A stretch of DNA of 64,000 nucleotides from Vibrio sp. BS-M-Sm-2 (lineage in GTDB: Bacteria > Pseudomonadota > Gammaproteobacteria > Enterobacterales > Vibrionaceae). Where the stretch lies: NCBI RefSeq assembly GCF_041504345.1, contig NZ_CP167894.1, positions 186,001 through 250,000 of the forward strand. Reading direction: 5' to 3'. The notes under the pieces are model-generated. The model was not told the origin of the DNA. It saw nothing but the letters and a program-made list of their open reading frames with translations, and did not search any database. How positions within the stretch are numbered: position 1 is the stretch's first letter; every line of letters begins with the position of its first letter. Shown one piece after another: positions 51,463 through 64,000 of the stretch. Both the position numbers and the translations under genes were made by a program.

Positions 51463-53040
51463 TTATAGTGAGCCAACAAATGTCACCGTTGAGCGCGGAG
51501 GCACAAGGTAATCGTCTTGTTCTTTTTCTAATTCAACCAACGCCAAATCATTCTGCGCATTGGTAATGTGTGTTGTATAAGTGGCAGAATTAGCAACGCC
51601 TTCTAAGTTAATCGAAACATTCTCTACCTTGTCACTCGTATTAACGGCAACAATCACCACTTTATCTTGTGTTGGACTGACATAAGCCGATGCCATCAAG
51701 CCATCAAGGTTGTCTACCCCACTCAGTTCTACACGCTGATAACCCGGGCGAACAAAGCGACTGAAGTTACCGACAGTCCACATCATTTTCGAATCTTCTA
51801 CCGTATTGGCTTCTAAAGATGGGTCAATTTTCACCATACCATCTTTGTAATCATATGGCGTCAAACCTAACCACCAATGCCATGCTGAAGCGTTCAAACG
51901 AGTCAGGTCTCGATGCATGATACGTCCCACATGTAACGCATAATCCATATCATCAGCCTCAAAGCCATGACCATCAAAGTCACGAGAATAACCGCCACCG
52001 CCCAAGATGCTCATTTCACTCATCCAAATTTCTGCACCCGGAGACACATCCTGTAGGTTTCCATATGTCATATCACGCAGCTTGCCTAAACGGTCTGGCC
52101 AAGCGTCAGAAAAATAGCCATGCACTGAGATTTGGTTACCAATGATGTCTCTAATTTCAGGGTCCCCTAACAGTTCATCAATGTAGTTTCGGTACAAGCC
52201 AACACCACGAGAATTCATGCCATTAGTTTGAGATGAACCGTCAAAGTTACGCTTATAAGCATCACGAAGTGCTGCTGTGAATTCGACCACTTCACCGCCA
52301 TCAATATGAATGTCGCTACGAATACCCGCTTCGGTCAGCTTTTTATCTAAACTACGGTATACCGCTTTGACTTCTTGTATATTGTAGCGATTGCCTTCTT
52401 GAGTCTGTCCTTCCCATTCCCACGTTGGCTCGTTAATTGGGCTGATGTAATTAACAGGGACCCCTACTTCTTCACTACGTAGGTAGGTCAACACTTCAAC
52501 CAAAAAGTCGGAAAATGCATCCACATTTTCAGGTTTAAGGTTAGTAGAGCCTAGGTCATCCGCCGCCGTTGGGTGTGTTAAGCCATTTTTTGTTAGGTAA
52601 TGCGGTGGGCTATTAGAAAACGCGATAAAGTTATTTACACCACGTTGATGAGCCTCTTGCATGAAACGAATTTGTCCTTGCTGCTTAGTCGTGTCTATCG
52701 CGCCACCCGGCTCAGGTACCAATAGTTCCGCACGGCGTAGTGGATCACGAATAAAGCTACCATCACCTTGCTCGGTGCTGCCTGCACCTATATTAAATCG
52801 CCACGCTGTTAAGCCAATACCATTGTCAGTAGAGAACAATAAATCAGCGAGGTGGTCGATAGCCGCATCGTCCCCTTTTTTCTGCCACTTGTTAATTGTT
52901 GGGTTAATAGACCAAGCATCCGAAGCACCAAAGCTGTGTATTGTTTGTTTGGTATTTTCAATTTCCACATCTAGTGTTTGGGCATAACTCGGCACTGACA
53001 GTATTGATGCAACTGCCATTGATAATAATATTTTTCTCAT
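51463..53040 (-). CDS. Glycoside hydrolase family 30, endo-1,6-beta-galactanase-like
   Basis: The 525-residue secreted enzyme has a signal peptide (SVPSYAQ), a GH30 TIM barrel and a C-terminal beta-sandwich (VVIVAVNTSDKVENVSINLEG). Catalytic residues are the acid/base in ISPINEPTWEWEG (Glu 204) and the nucleophile in IWMSEMSILGGGG (Glu 342). FSNSPPHYLTKNG and WHWWLGLTPYDY suit subfamily 5 (endo-beta-1,6-galactanases). It is last in a minus-strand run lacZ, symporter, porin, GH30, consistent with degradation of galactan side chains of arabinogalactan. Substrate is inferred. Confidence 0.82.
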   Translation of the reverse strand: MRKILLSMAVASILSVPSYAQTLDVEIENTKQTIHSFGASDAWSINPTINKWQKKGDDAAIDHLADLLFSTDNGIGLTAWRFNIGAGSTEQGDGSFIRDPLRRAELLVPEPGGAIDTTKQQGQIRFMQEAHQRGVNNFIAFSNSPPHYLTKNGLTHPTAADDLGSTNLKPENVDAFSDFLVEVLTYLRSEEVGVPVNYISPINEPTWEWEGQTQEGNRYNIQEVKAVYRSLDKKLTEAGIRSDIHIDGGEVVEFTAALRDAYKRNFDGSSQTNGMNSRGVGLYRNYIDELLGDPEIRDIIGNQISVHGYFSDAWPDRLGKLRDMTYGNLQDVSPGAEIWMSEMSILGGGGYSRDFDGHGFEADDMDYALHVGRIMHRDLTRLNASAWHWWLGLTPYDYKDGMVKIDPSLEANTVEDSKMMWTVGNFSRFVRPGYQRVELSGVDNLDGLMASAYVSPTQDKVVIVAVNTSDKVENVSINLEGVANSATYTTHITNAQNDLALVELEKEQDDYLVPPRSTVTFVGSL

Positions 53041-53100
53041 TTCACATCTCGATATTATTAATTTAATAATCGTATAGATTTAGGATATATTCAGAATTAA

Positions 53101-54057
53101 TTAGAAAGAACGGCGATATCCAAGTTTCACAAAGAAGTAATCATCTTCCCATTGATTTTGGTTCCAATCCTGCTCAAAGCTTTCTTTGTCTTCAGTTTGG
53201 TAATAGGTTTCGAATACAAACTTAGACTTATCATCTATTTTGTAGTCACCCCAGAAGCCCGCTCGAATTCGCAGTTCGTCTTTATCACCGTAATCAACAC
53301 TCTCCGCATTTCGGTAGAAGGTATAACGCACAAATGGCGTTACAGTCAGGTCATTGAATGTTTGTGTATAGTTCATACGCACTTGCCACTCTACGCGCTT
53401 TTCTTCTTCCCAAGCACGGTTATCCCCTTCGAACTCGCTTTGCTTACTAACTTCACTATATAACGTTAGTTGCAATGTTTTGTCGTAAGCTAAACGAGAG
53501 CGAACACCAAAATCTATCTCGTGATAATAATCTGTATAGCTGGTTCTTAGGTCGTTGTTAGCTTCATCCTGACAGCCATTTTCGCCGACACAGTCTTCAC
53601 CACGAGGGCGATTTCTAACACCAACGGGGGCTATAAAGCCATCAAGGATTAAGTCATGGTCTTCTGCTAGATAATACGCCATATTGTTGTAAAATCGATA
53701 TTCAGTGCGGCGAGTATCATTCGCGTACATTTCATTGCGAATTTGGAATTTAGGTCCCCACCAAAAGTCTTTGTAACCCTCAGACCAACCAATCGCGACA
53801 TCCTGTCGAGAACGGTCATTCCAAGTACGCTCTTCACTCTCAATCATATGACGGTAGCTGAAGTTAGCGTACAAAAACATGGATGAATCTTCGATTGGAT
53901 TAAATTCCATAGCTATGTATGGCATGGTATTAGAGCGTTGCTCTTGGTCACCCCAGTTCTCATACTCATTACCTAGCTCGATATAACCAGCCATAGTCGA
54001 TGAAGAAAAAGCAAGCGCGGAGCACATTAAATAAGATGCCTTATTATTTAATTTCAT
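53101..54057 (-). CDS. Outer-membrane channel, KdgM-porin-like
   Basis: The 318-residue protein has a signal peptide (ALAFSSSTMAGY) and is built of amphipathic beta-strands from YIELGNEYENWGDQEQRS through VEWQVRMNYTQTFNDLTVTPFVRYTFYR to the final YFFVKLGYRRSF with terminal Phe. The strands and the Tyr/Arg content of the channel wall resemble the 12-strand KdgM/oligosaccharide porins. The location between the GH30 and symporter genes suggests uptake of galacto-oligosaccharides. ATG 54057 follows AAAGG. The family call is from pattern only. Confidence 0.7.
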   Translation of the reverse strand: MKLNNKASYLMCSALAFSSSTMAGYIELGNEYENWGDQEQRSNTMPYIAMEFNPIEDSSMFLYANFSYRHMIESEERTWNDRSRQDVAIGWSEGYKDFWWGPKFQIRNEMYANDTRRTEYRFYNNMAYYLAEDHDLILDGFIAPVGVRNRPRGEDCVGENGCQDEANNDLRTSYTDYYHEIDFGVRSRLAYDKTLQLTLYSEVSKQSEFEGDNRAWEEEKRVEWQVRMNYTQTFNDLTVTPFVRYTFYRNAESVDYGDKDELRIRAGFWGDYKIDDKSKFVFETYYQTEDKESFEQDWNQNQWEDDYFFVKLGYRRSF

Positions 54058-54082
54058 TGTTAACCTTTATTATTGGATATAA

Positions 54083-55435
54083 TTATGTAGAAGAAATCTC
54101 TTTTAAAACCATATTTTGATATTCACCATTCAGGCGATATGTTTTTTGATAAATATAAGCGCTAAATAATACTAATAATGTAGGAATACCAACCATTAAC
54201 GCTCTTAGACCTAATATGGTTTCTTCACTCTGCTCAATATTAGGAACATAACCAACTGCGGTTAACCCAATACCGACAAAGAACCCTGAAAGCGCACCCG
54301 CAAATTTAACTAGCATGGTTTGAATTGAGAAAATAATACTTTCACTGCGGTGCCCTGTTTTGTATTCTCCATAATCGACTACGTCAGCTAACATCACTGT
54401 CGATAGGCCGTTTGATAAACCACCACCGAATTTTAGCGCTGCACCAGCAATACCTACTAAGACGCCGTTTTCAGGGGCGAAAATGCCCGTTAGAACAAGA
54501 ATTAAGCTACACAACAGCGGGAACAGACACGCTACCAGCCACATAAACTTTCGGTTGATTAAGTTGCAAAGCTTGGGGAACAAAAACACACCAGCGATTT
54601 CAGCCATACCAGATACTAAAGCGAACATTGGGAACAAATCTTCACGCCCAATTGCGTAACTGAAGTAATAGATAGCAAAGCCGCCAACCAACTGAATAGC
54701 GATGTTGAACGTTAGCACTACACCAATCAGTGACTTCAATTGATCATTTTTGCCAATAATGTTTTTTACATCTTTGAATGTGAATTTGTCTGTAGATACA
54801 CGCTTATCTTTAATGCGCTCTTTAACGTTAAAGAACGTAATCAAAGCGCTCGCTATGAATGCCGCGATAATTGCCAAGCTCAGGTATACAAACCCAGCCC
54901 CCTTATCTTCACCACCAAAGAAACCAACTAAGTACAGTCCGTACGTACCCATTAGTGTCCATGCACAACTAGCAAACAGACGAGGCCATACCACTAATTT
55001 TTCACGTTCAACACGCTTTGAAGACATCGAAGGAATCATCGACCAGTAAGGAATATCCATGATTGTGTAAGTTACACCCCATAAGATATAAGTGACCGTT
55101 GCGTATACATACACCATATTCCCTTCGATATTGTGGGTGTTAAATACCAACAATAAGAATACAGAGTTGACGAGTGTACCTATAACAATCCAAGGTCGAA
55201 ACTTACCAAAACGCGTGCGAGTGTTATCGACAATCATGCCCATCACAGGATCTGTCACTGCATCCACAAATCGCGCGACCAGAAACAGCGTACCAACGAA
55301 AGCGGCAGAAATACCAACCACATCGGTGTAATAGAACATAAGAAAAATGTAAATAATGGAACAAGCGAAATCTTTTCCCAGTGCACCAAGGCCGTAAGAA
55401 AATTTTGTTTTTATCGATATACTACCTTCAGACAT
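54083..55435 (-). CDS. MFS/GPH family sugar symporter, MelB/XylP-like
   Basis: The 450-residue membrane protein begins MSEGSISIKTKFSYGLGALGKDF, with the GPH signature ALGKDFACSIIYIFLMFYYTDVVG, VDAVTDPVMGMIVDNTRTRFGKFRPWI and YWSMIPSMSSKRVEREKLVVWPRLF. Twelve helices are expected. Relatives move disaccharides with sodium or protons (MelB, LacS without the IIA tail, GusB). ATG 55435 follows AAGGAG; the frame open to 55513 is unlikely. It lies 82 bp downstream of lacZ, so its cargo is probably a beta-galactoside or galacto-oligosaccharide. Confidence 0.88.
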   Translation of the reverse strand: MSEGSISIKTKFSYGLGALGKDFACSIIYIFLMFYYTDVVGISAAFVGTLFLVARFVDAVTDPVMGMIVDNTRTRFGKFRPWIVIGTLVNSVFLLLVFNTHNIEGNMVYVYATVTYILWGVTYTIMDIPYWSMIPSMSSKRVEREKLVVWPRLFASCAWTLMGTYGLYLVGFFGGEDKGAGFVYLSLAIIAAFIASALITFFNVKERIKDKRVSTDKFTFKDVKNIIGKNDQLKSLIGVVLTFNIAIQLVGGFAIYYFSYAIGREDLFPMFALVSGMAEIAGVFLFPKLCNLINRKFMWLVACLFPLLCSLILVLTGIFAPENGVLVGIAGAALKFGGGLSNGLSTVMLADVVDYGEYKTGHRSESIIFSIQTMLVKFAGALSGFFVGIGLTAVGYVPNIEQSEETILGLRALMVGIPTLLVLFSAYIYQKTYRLNGEYQNMVLKEISST

Positions 55436-55517
55436 ATAAGGCTCCTTAGCCTTTATTATTAAAATAATTGAGAGTTCAGAGAGTGGCCCACCCCTCAATG
55501 GAGGCGAGCTCAAATTG

Positions 55518-59069
<3,552 letters not shown>

Positions 59070-59095
59070 AAAGAGAGGCACAATGGCCTCTCTTT
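59070..59095 (-). terminator. Rho-independent terminator of the chitinase gene
   Basis: AAAGAGAGGC and GCCTCTCTTT with a 6-base loop form a perfect 10-bp stem; on the minus strand it is followed by a T run. It is 39 bp after the chitinase stop. Confidence 0.85.
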
Positions 59096-59133
59096 GATCG
59101 TCTACTTTATATTGCTAGCGTTAAACTATAAGA

Positions 59134-61323
59134 CTAAAGCTTTGTCCAAGCGTCCTGCCAGTACTGGCTGTCACCAGGAGCATAAGACGCGCTTGCACAC
59201 CAAGCCGTGTATGGCCAAGGCTTACATTCGTATAGACCATCGTCAGTGCCTACCACGATGTCGCCCGCTTTATAGTTCGTTCCTGCTTCGTACGGAGGGT
59301 AATCACCTGGAGGTGGCGTTGTACCGCCCTCTTCTTTGATAGCGAATGAATTATCGACCATCACCATTTCACCGTCTGTCGCAGTACCAACCACTTCAAG
59401 CTGGTACTGACCTTCTGCAACATCACTCAGCTCCATAGTAATCGTGCGGCTATCAGTTAGATTCACGTTAGTCTGTTCAACAACAGTATCCGAGCTATTG
59501 CTCACCGTTGCAGTGACATCAAGCGCTTCGTTTGACGCTAGTGTGAACTGTAAACGTACATTGCCATTATCTAAAATGTATTCCGACTGAAGACCAGATA
59601 CACTTAGCTCTAAATCACCACCTGGATCAGGGTTGCCGCCACATGAACTGTCTGACGCTTTTTTCCAAACGCCCCACTCACCTGTCGTTCCCGGCTCTTC
59701 GCCACGAGTATACCAACCTGCAACCCACGTTGCTCCATCATGCGATACTTGGTCACCTTCAACATAAACGGTGTCGGCATCCCATGCAGCAGCACAGTTA
59801 GAACCATCCGTCACAGACACTTTACGGTCAGCTGTTACAGTTTGGTTCGCGCTATCTGTTACGCTATACACAAGCGTGTAGTTACCTATCTCATTCACAT
59901 CGACACTACCAGTGTGTGTTATTGAACTTGTTAGGTCACCGTCTTCAGCATCATTTGCTGTAACACCCGCCATTGGGTCAAATGAGTTACCAAGCACTAC
60001 AGTAGTATCCGACACACCATCGAAAACAGGTTTTTGGCTGTAAACTTCTATCGTTCTTGCCTTGGTTGTTTCATTGTTGTCGCTGTCTTTTACGCGGTAA
60101 GTCAGCACATAAGTTCCAATAACACTGGTCTCAACATAGCCTTCAACATCGATAGATGAAGTTAAATCGCCATCTTCTTTATCTGTTGCTGTCACGCCTT
60201 CCATTGGGTCAAAAACAGTGCCGTGAAGAACACGTGTATTCTCAACACCTTTCAATACAGGCTCACCTTCAACCGGTGGCGGTGTCACTTGCCCGTGAAC
60301 AAATGGACCGTAGTCTTTGATGAATTGTTCGTTGTATGCTTGTCCGGCTTTGTTGGTGCCCATATCCCAGTTGATAGACCAAGTCATTACGCCGCGTAAA
60401 GGCTGGCCTTGAGCAGTTAAACTATCGAACGCGTCGTATAGGTCTTGTGGCTCTTTCACAAAACCAGTTGCCGCTGCGTCAATACTCGAAGGGATACCAA
60501 ACACAAGCTTATCGTGCGGGATCTTATGGAAACCACGAGTACCGTTGATTAGAGAATCAGAGATATAGTAAATGAACTCTTCTTTCAGCTCATCGTTGTT
60601 TTGAGCAATCCAGCCTACGCCGTCAACCCAGATGCCGTCGCCACCTTGGTTATAAAACTGCGGGTTGATCCAATCGTAGTAACCTTCCAAGTTATCGATG
60701 TAAGGAACATACTTACCACCCGTCGTTAGGTACGGGAACTCTGGCGCCATAGTAATAAGGAAGTTTTTGCCTTCAGCACGGTAGTGATCTTTCACAAGCT
60801 TCAGCGCATCTGGAATAACAGTTTGGTTGTTTGCAGCGGTAACGGCCGCTTGCTCGAGGTCGATATCTAGACCATCAAAGCCATAGCGCTCCGTGAGACG
60901 AATGATCTCATCAGCAAAGGCTCTTTCATCACCTGTTTCTAACTCTACGTGTGCATCTGCACCACCCAAAGCCAACAGTACAGAGCGACCTTGCTTGTTG
61001 AGTTCTGAGATTTGGTCAATAAATTGTTCTTCTGAAAGCCCAACCGTTGGGTCCAGTTTAAAAGTTGGGATTCGACCATCCGCTACATCGTACACTTTCA
61101 TGAATGATACATTCACGATGTTGTACATTGGGTTCACTTCATCTAGCGTCACACACGGCGCATTACCACCTTGGTAGCCGCCACCGTCACACCAGTTATG
61201 CCAATAGCCAACTACGACGCCTGAATCTGGATTCGTCATATCTGAACCATTCGCATAAACAGCGCCAGACATAGCCGCCATGCCGACCGATACTGCTAAT
61301 TGTAGAGCTTTACGTTTCAACAT
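59134..61323 (-). CDS. Secreted modular GH18 chitinase
   Basis: The 729-residue protein has a signal peptide (GAVYANG), then a GH18 barrel starting VVVGYWHNWCDGG with catalytic FDGLDIDLEQ (DxxDxDxE, acid Glu 157). Two Ig-like DUF5011-type repeats follow (ENTRVLHGTVFDPMEGVTATDKEDGDLTSSI and DTTVVLGNSFDPMAGVTANDAEDGDLTSSI). Then come a CBM5/12 module (AWDADTVYVEGDQVSHDGATWVAGWYT), a beta-sandwich, and a second CBM5/12-like module (YEAGTNYKAGDIVVGTDDGLYECKPWPY). It cleaves chitin outside the cell. ATG 61323 follows GGAAG. Confidence 0.9.
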   Translation of the reverse strand: MLKRKALQLAVSVGMAAMSGAVYANGSDMTNPDSGVVVGYWHNWCDGGGYQGGNAPCVTLDEVNPMYNIVNVSFMKVYDVADGRIPTFKLDPTVGLSEEQFIDQISELNKQGRSVLLALGGADAHVELETGDERAFADEIIRLTERYGFDGLDIDLEQAAVTAANNQTVIPDALKLVKDHYRAEGKNFLITMAPEFPYLTTGGKYVPYIDNLEGYYDWINPQFYNQGGDGIWVDGVGWIAQNNDELKEEFIYYISDSLINGTRGFHKIPHDKLVFGIPSSIDAAATGFVKEPQDLYDAFDSLTAQGQPLRGVMTWSINWDMGTNKAGQAYNEQFIKDYGPFVHGQVTPPPVEGEPVLKGVENTRVLHGTVFDPMEGVTATDKEDGDLTSSIDVEGYVETSVIGTYVLTYRVKDSDNNETTKARTIEVYSQKPVFDGVSDTTVVLGNSFDPMAGVTANDAEDGDLTSSITHTGSVDVNEIGNYTLVYSVTDSANQTVTADRKVSVTDGSNCAAAWDADTVYVEGDQVSHDGATWVAGWYTRGEEPGTTGEWGVWKKASDSSCGGNPDPGGDLELSVSGLQSEYILDNGNVRLQFTLASNEALDVTATVSNSSDTVVEQTNVNLTDSRTITMELSDVAEGQYQLEVVGTATDGEMVMVDNSFAIKEEGGTTPPPGDYPPYEAGTNYKAGDIVVGTDDGLYECKPWPYTAWCASASYAPGDSQYWQDAWTKL

Positions 61324-61810
61324 TAGTCCCACTTCCTTACTTAACAGCTGTGCCAATCACAACCGAACCAATTCATTGTAATCATGAATATTTATAGAGA
61401 AGTAATGGAATTTATAGGAAAAGATGACCTTTGATTTAACTTGTGATTTTAAGTCACAGATTGAATATCAGAATCAATATGATTTTGACTTTTCATTCAA
61501 ATTGAAATGCTAAAATCTGTTATTTTCAGCTAAATGCATTGATTGAGCAAATATTTAATCAACCTTAATTCACTAAGATAATTAACCAAAAACATAAAAA
61601 ATAACCAATAGGAAAAAACGAACTTTAAATCGGCAAAAATCACCCCAAACATGCCGTAATCACTGACCTCAGACCAGATACCATTGCGAGTGACATCACT
61701 AAAATAGCTTGGATATAATCGTCATACATGTGCTAGAGATACACACGTATAACGGAATATAGGAGTGAAAATTTGTGGAATTTTGGATGTATACCTCAGG
61801 AATTTTTCAG
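61324..61810. other. About 490-bp AT-rich spacer, chitinase promoter region
   Basis: No gene is seen between the chitinase start and the DHH gene stop. The stretch is AT-rich with several short inverted repeats but no strong palindrome. A ribosome binding site (AAGGAAG) is next to 61323. The DHH gene ends at 61811 without a recognisable terminator in this stretch. Confidence 0.5.
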
Positions 61811-62809
61811 TTAACCCTCAGCACCAGATGAATAATATGCGTCCAATAGTGAAATAAAATTCACCTTATCAAGTTCATTAAGTTGATTAATTCCAGCCGC
61901 TGCTTTTCTTCCTCCACCAGTTGTAAAACTTGAGCAAATTTCGTCCGCGCCTATTCTGTTTGATAATGGTGCCCGTAAACTCACCGTGTAAGACTTTCCA
62001 TCTTTGTTTTTCGTTAATACTGCTTGCGCTCGGTTTGGATCTTGATTAACGATTTCATTACCAAATACGCCACTGATGCGCCTTGCCCAAGTCTCACCTG
62101 GCAGTTCAAACACACGTGCGACTTCACTTTCATAAACAGGAACAAGGTTTGATAGCTGCTGGCGATCACTTTGATAGGCAGTTCGTAGTCGATAAAACAC
62201 AGAGTTTTTATCATCCAAAAGATCAAACGGATTTGGGTATTGATAAAGAATGTTGTAAAGCTCAGCTGGCGTGAAATGCAAATCACTGAGTGACGAACCG
62301 TAACCGTTGTAGTTCACCAAGGTACCTAGCTCTTCTAAAAACTCTGTTTGCGATTGATCGAATCCATTTTCATCCGCTAGCCGTGTGGCCACAGTTTTTA
62401 GATTATCACCAAAGGCAGCCGCGATTGCCCAAGCCACATGCGTACCATTCAGCTTCTGGTTGATCAGCAAGCTCGTGCAGCTCTCTGGCGCGGTATCAAT
62501 CAGAGTATCCAAATAGCTAGAGTCAGGTACCTCACCAGTTCGATGATGATCGCAATAAAATACATTAATGTTGGCGTCTAGCAGTGAGTGCAATGCAGAT
62601 AAGTTTTTCTCCATCGACACATCTAAAACGGTAACGGATGAAACGTCACCTTGTTTGCCCGGCTCCGTAATTTGAGTAACAACTTGAGAGACCAACTTAA
62701 TATCACGCTTTACACCAGTAATGAGCACGCTCTCTCTCGGCTCACTTAATCGCAGTTGTAACAACGCGATTATGCCATCTGCATCTCCATTAAATACGTC
62801 GTAGTGCAT
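61811..62809 (-). CDS. DHH/DHHA1 family phosphoesterase
   Basis: The 332-residue protein begins MHYDVFNGDADGIIALLQL, with the DHH metal-binding D-x-D motif, then FYCDHHRTGEVP (the DHH triad at about residue 88) and a C-terminal DHHA1 domain with SSFTTGGGRKAAAGI. Members include RecJ-like nucleases, c-di-AMP and nanoRNA phosphodiesterases; this protein is nearest to small NrnA/oligoribonuclease-like or unclassified DHH members. The ATG at 62809 follows AGGAAGAGG. Substrate unknown. Confidence 0.85.
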   Translation of the reverse strand: MHYDVFNGDADGIIALLQLRLSEPRESVLITGVKRDIKLVSQVVTQITEPGKQGDVSSVTVLDVSMEKNLSALHSLLDANINVFYCDHHRTGEVPDSSYLDTLIDTAPESCTSLLINQKLNGTHVAWAIAAAFGDNLKTVATRLADENGFDQSQTEFLEELGTLVNYNGYGSSLSDLHFTPAELYNILYQYPNPFDLLDDKNSVFYRLRTAYQSDRQQLSNLVPVYESEVARVFELPGETWARRISGVFGNEIVNQDPNRAQAVLTKNKDGKSYTVSLRAPLSNRIGADEICSSFTTGGGRKAAAGINQLNELDKVNFISLLDAYYSSGAEG

Positions 62810-62980
62810 GTTGTTCCTCTTCCTATAGATTTAACCGATTGTCAGAAACGGGCCAATTCGTTCGTTTATTCGATAGTCTGTCATTATTTTAGTTATATTT
62901 CACAGATACTTAAGTCTATTTTGGAATGCCTTATTCTTATTTCTATCTATTCATGAACTTGCCTATCCATTAGGCACAAA

Positions 62981-63005
62981 AAAGGCGCAGATAATCCGCG
63001 CCTTT
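62981..63005 (-). terminator. Rho-independent terminator of the chemoreceptor gene
   Basis: AAAGGCGC and GCGCCTTT enclose nine bases, with a T run on the minus strand, 46 bp after the MCP stop. Confidence 0.85.
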
Positions 63006-63051
63006 CGCTTGTGTTGTTTGGCTGCACTTCTTTAATGCAACTAGGTTGGTT

Positions 63052-64000
63052 CTAAGATGTCTTAAACTGCGCGACTGCTTTGTCCATGTCACTAGCTTGC
63101 TCTGCGACTTTATCGACTTCTACCAAGCAATGCTGCGCTGACACGTTGTTATCGTTAGAAATGGTATTAAGTTCTGTGATTGAATCACTCACTTGCGTCA
63201 TCACTGCGCCCTGCTCTTCAATTGCAGAAGCAATACGTTCAGAGTTGCCTTGAATGCTTTCCATGTCGCTTAGGATGAGCTGTAGGCTTGCATCAAGTTC
63301 TTCTGAATCTTTTAGTGTTAATTGACCTTGTTGATTGCACTCACCAATTTCTGTCATCGAAGCATTCATTTGGCTCTGAATTGCCGTTACTACACTGGTA
63401 ATTTCAGTCGTTGATTGGTGCGTTCTGCTTGCCAGCGCTCGAACTTCATCGGCAACCACCGCAAAGCCACGACCTTGTTCACCGGCACGTGCTGCTTCAA
63501 TCGCTGCGTTCAATGCCAATAAGTTGGTTTGTTCTGCAATGCCTTGGATGATGTTTACTGCATCGCCGATTTGATCAACATGATGGTTCAATGAGCTGAT
63601 CGAATCTTGGCTGCTTGAAAGGCGTTCAGACAACTGGGTGATGTTGCTGATGGTTTCAACCACCACTTCACGTCCTTTATCGGCATTCACTTTCGCTTGA
63701 TGTACACCTTCCGCTGCAACCGATGTACTTTCAGAGATCTCGCCAATGGTGAGTACCATCTCTTGCACTGAGGTTGTCATGGTTGAGGTATGGTTAGCTT
63801 GCACTTCAAACTGTTTGATTACTGACTCTAGCTCGTCATGCATGTTCGACGTGCTTTGTGTCAGTTGCTGTGACTTAGATTGAGATGCCGCGATCAAGCC
63901 TTCTAGCTGATCAAGCAATTGGTTGAAGTATTGGCCTAAAGTGCCGAGTTCGTCTTTGCCATCAAGGTGCGAACGAATAGACACGTCGTTAGAATCAACG
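63052..64000 (-). CDS. Methyl-accepting chemotaxis protein, C-terminal part (cut by window end)
   Basis: The open frame reaches the window edge; the visible 316 residues are the cytoplasmic half. They begin with the end of a HAMP domain ([22 protein letters not shown]), run through a coiled-coil signalling domain, and contain the hairpin tip [32 protein letters not shown] typical of MCPs. Glutamine/glutamate pairs along the helices are candidate methylation sites. It signals to CheA/CheW at the inner membrane. The sensor domain and start codon lie beyond 64000, so ligand and length are unknown. Confidence 0.93.
   Translation of the reverse strand, partial: VDSNDVSIRSHLDGKDELGTLGQYFNQLLDQLEGLIAASQSKSQQLTQSTSNMHDELESVIKQFEVQANHTSTMTTSVQEMVLTIGEISESTSVAAEGVHQAKVNADKGREVVVETISNITQLSERLSSSQDSISSLNHHVDQIGDAVNIIQGIAEQTNLLALNAAIEAARAGEQGRGFAVVADEVRALASRTHQSTTEITSVVTAIQSQMNASMTEIGECNQQGQLTLKDSEELDASLQLILSDMESIQGNSERIASAIEEQGAVMTQVSDSITELNTISNDNNVSAQHCLVEVDKVAEQASDMDKAVAQFKTS

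Overview
The window reads as a stretch of a Vibrio chromosome. I infer the Splendidus clade, and the glpT-glpQ, cryptochrome and sbcDC gene sets suggest the secondary chromosome. The reasons are a moderate AT bias, Vibrio-like proteins throughout (PBPRA1643-type SEC-C protein, DUF3297, DUF302, a CRY-DASH/FeS-photolyase operon, sbcDC, a modular chitinase) and many small stress or antibiotic-type genes. I saw no rRNA, tRNA, insertion sequence or CRISPR array. Species cannot be fixed from the sequence alone.

Region 1 (1-23 kb) is accessory in character. It holds many short, mostly minus-strand, mutually unrelated genes: GNAT acetyltransferases, VOC/glyoxalase proteins, NUDIX and HAD hydrolases, a CatB chloramphenicol acetyltransferase, a LacA-like acetyltransferase, a GyrI-like protein, an MccF-like peptidase, a LysE exporter and small zinc-ribbon proteins. 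The content resembles superintegron cassettes, but I could not find convincing attC sites. Four genes here are broken: a GNAT with a 1-bp frameshift, a COG3575/DUF925 nucleotidyltransferase with a 7-bp tandem duplication plus an in-frame stop, a GNAT C-terminal stub and a 2-hydroxyacid dehydrogenase C-terminal stub. Regulatory oddities are a textbook-shaped attenuator with an isoleucine-rich leader peptide before a P-loop kinase (8.5 kb), and a near-consensus LexA box in a region without an obvious gene (11.6 kb).

Region 2 (23-43 kb) is more core-like. It has glpT-glpQ (glycerophosphodiester use), a repeat-bearing lipoprotein, a small outer-membrane protein, a PcfJ-like gene with a 44-residue zinc-ribbon neighbour, and a universal stress protein behind a perfect 16-bp palindrome. 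A translationally coupled light/DNA-repair operon follows (CRY-DASH, FeS-cluster photolyase, SDR), then RIO kinase, DUF2256, sbcDC, a beta-barrel protein, a GST and ArgO.

Region 3 (43-64 kb) is secretion- and polysaccharide-oriented. It has a sphingomyelinase-like exoenzyme, a subtilisin-family protease with an unusual leader, a PAS-GGDEF cyclase, and a galactan utilisation locus. That locus comprises a LacI-type regulator, a GH30 endo-1,6-galactanase-like enzyme, an outer-membrane channel, a MelB-type symporter and LacZ, with a perfect 22-bp operator-like palindrome ahead of lacZ. A multidomain GH18 chitinase, a DHH phosphoesterase and a chemotaxis receptor cut by the window edge complete it. 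The galactan genes make a coherent model: secreted endo-cleavage, porin entry, symport, then cytosolic beta-galactosidase.
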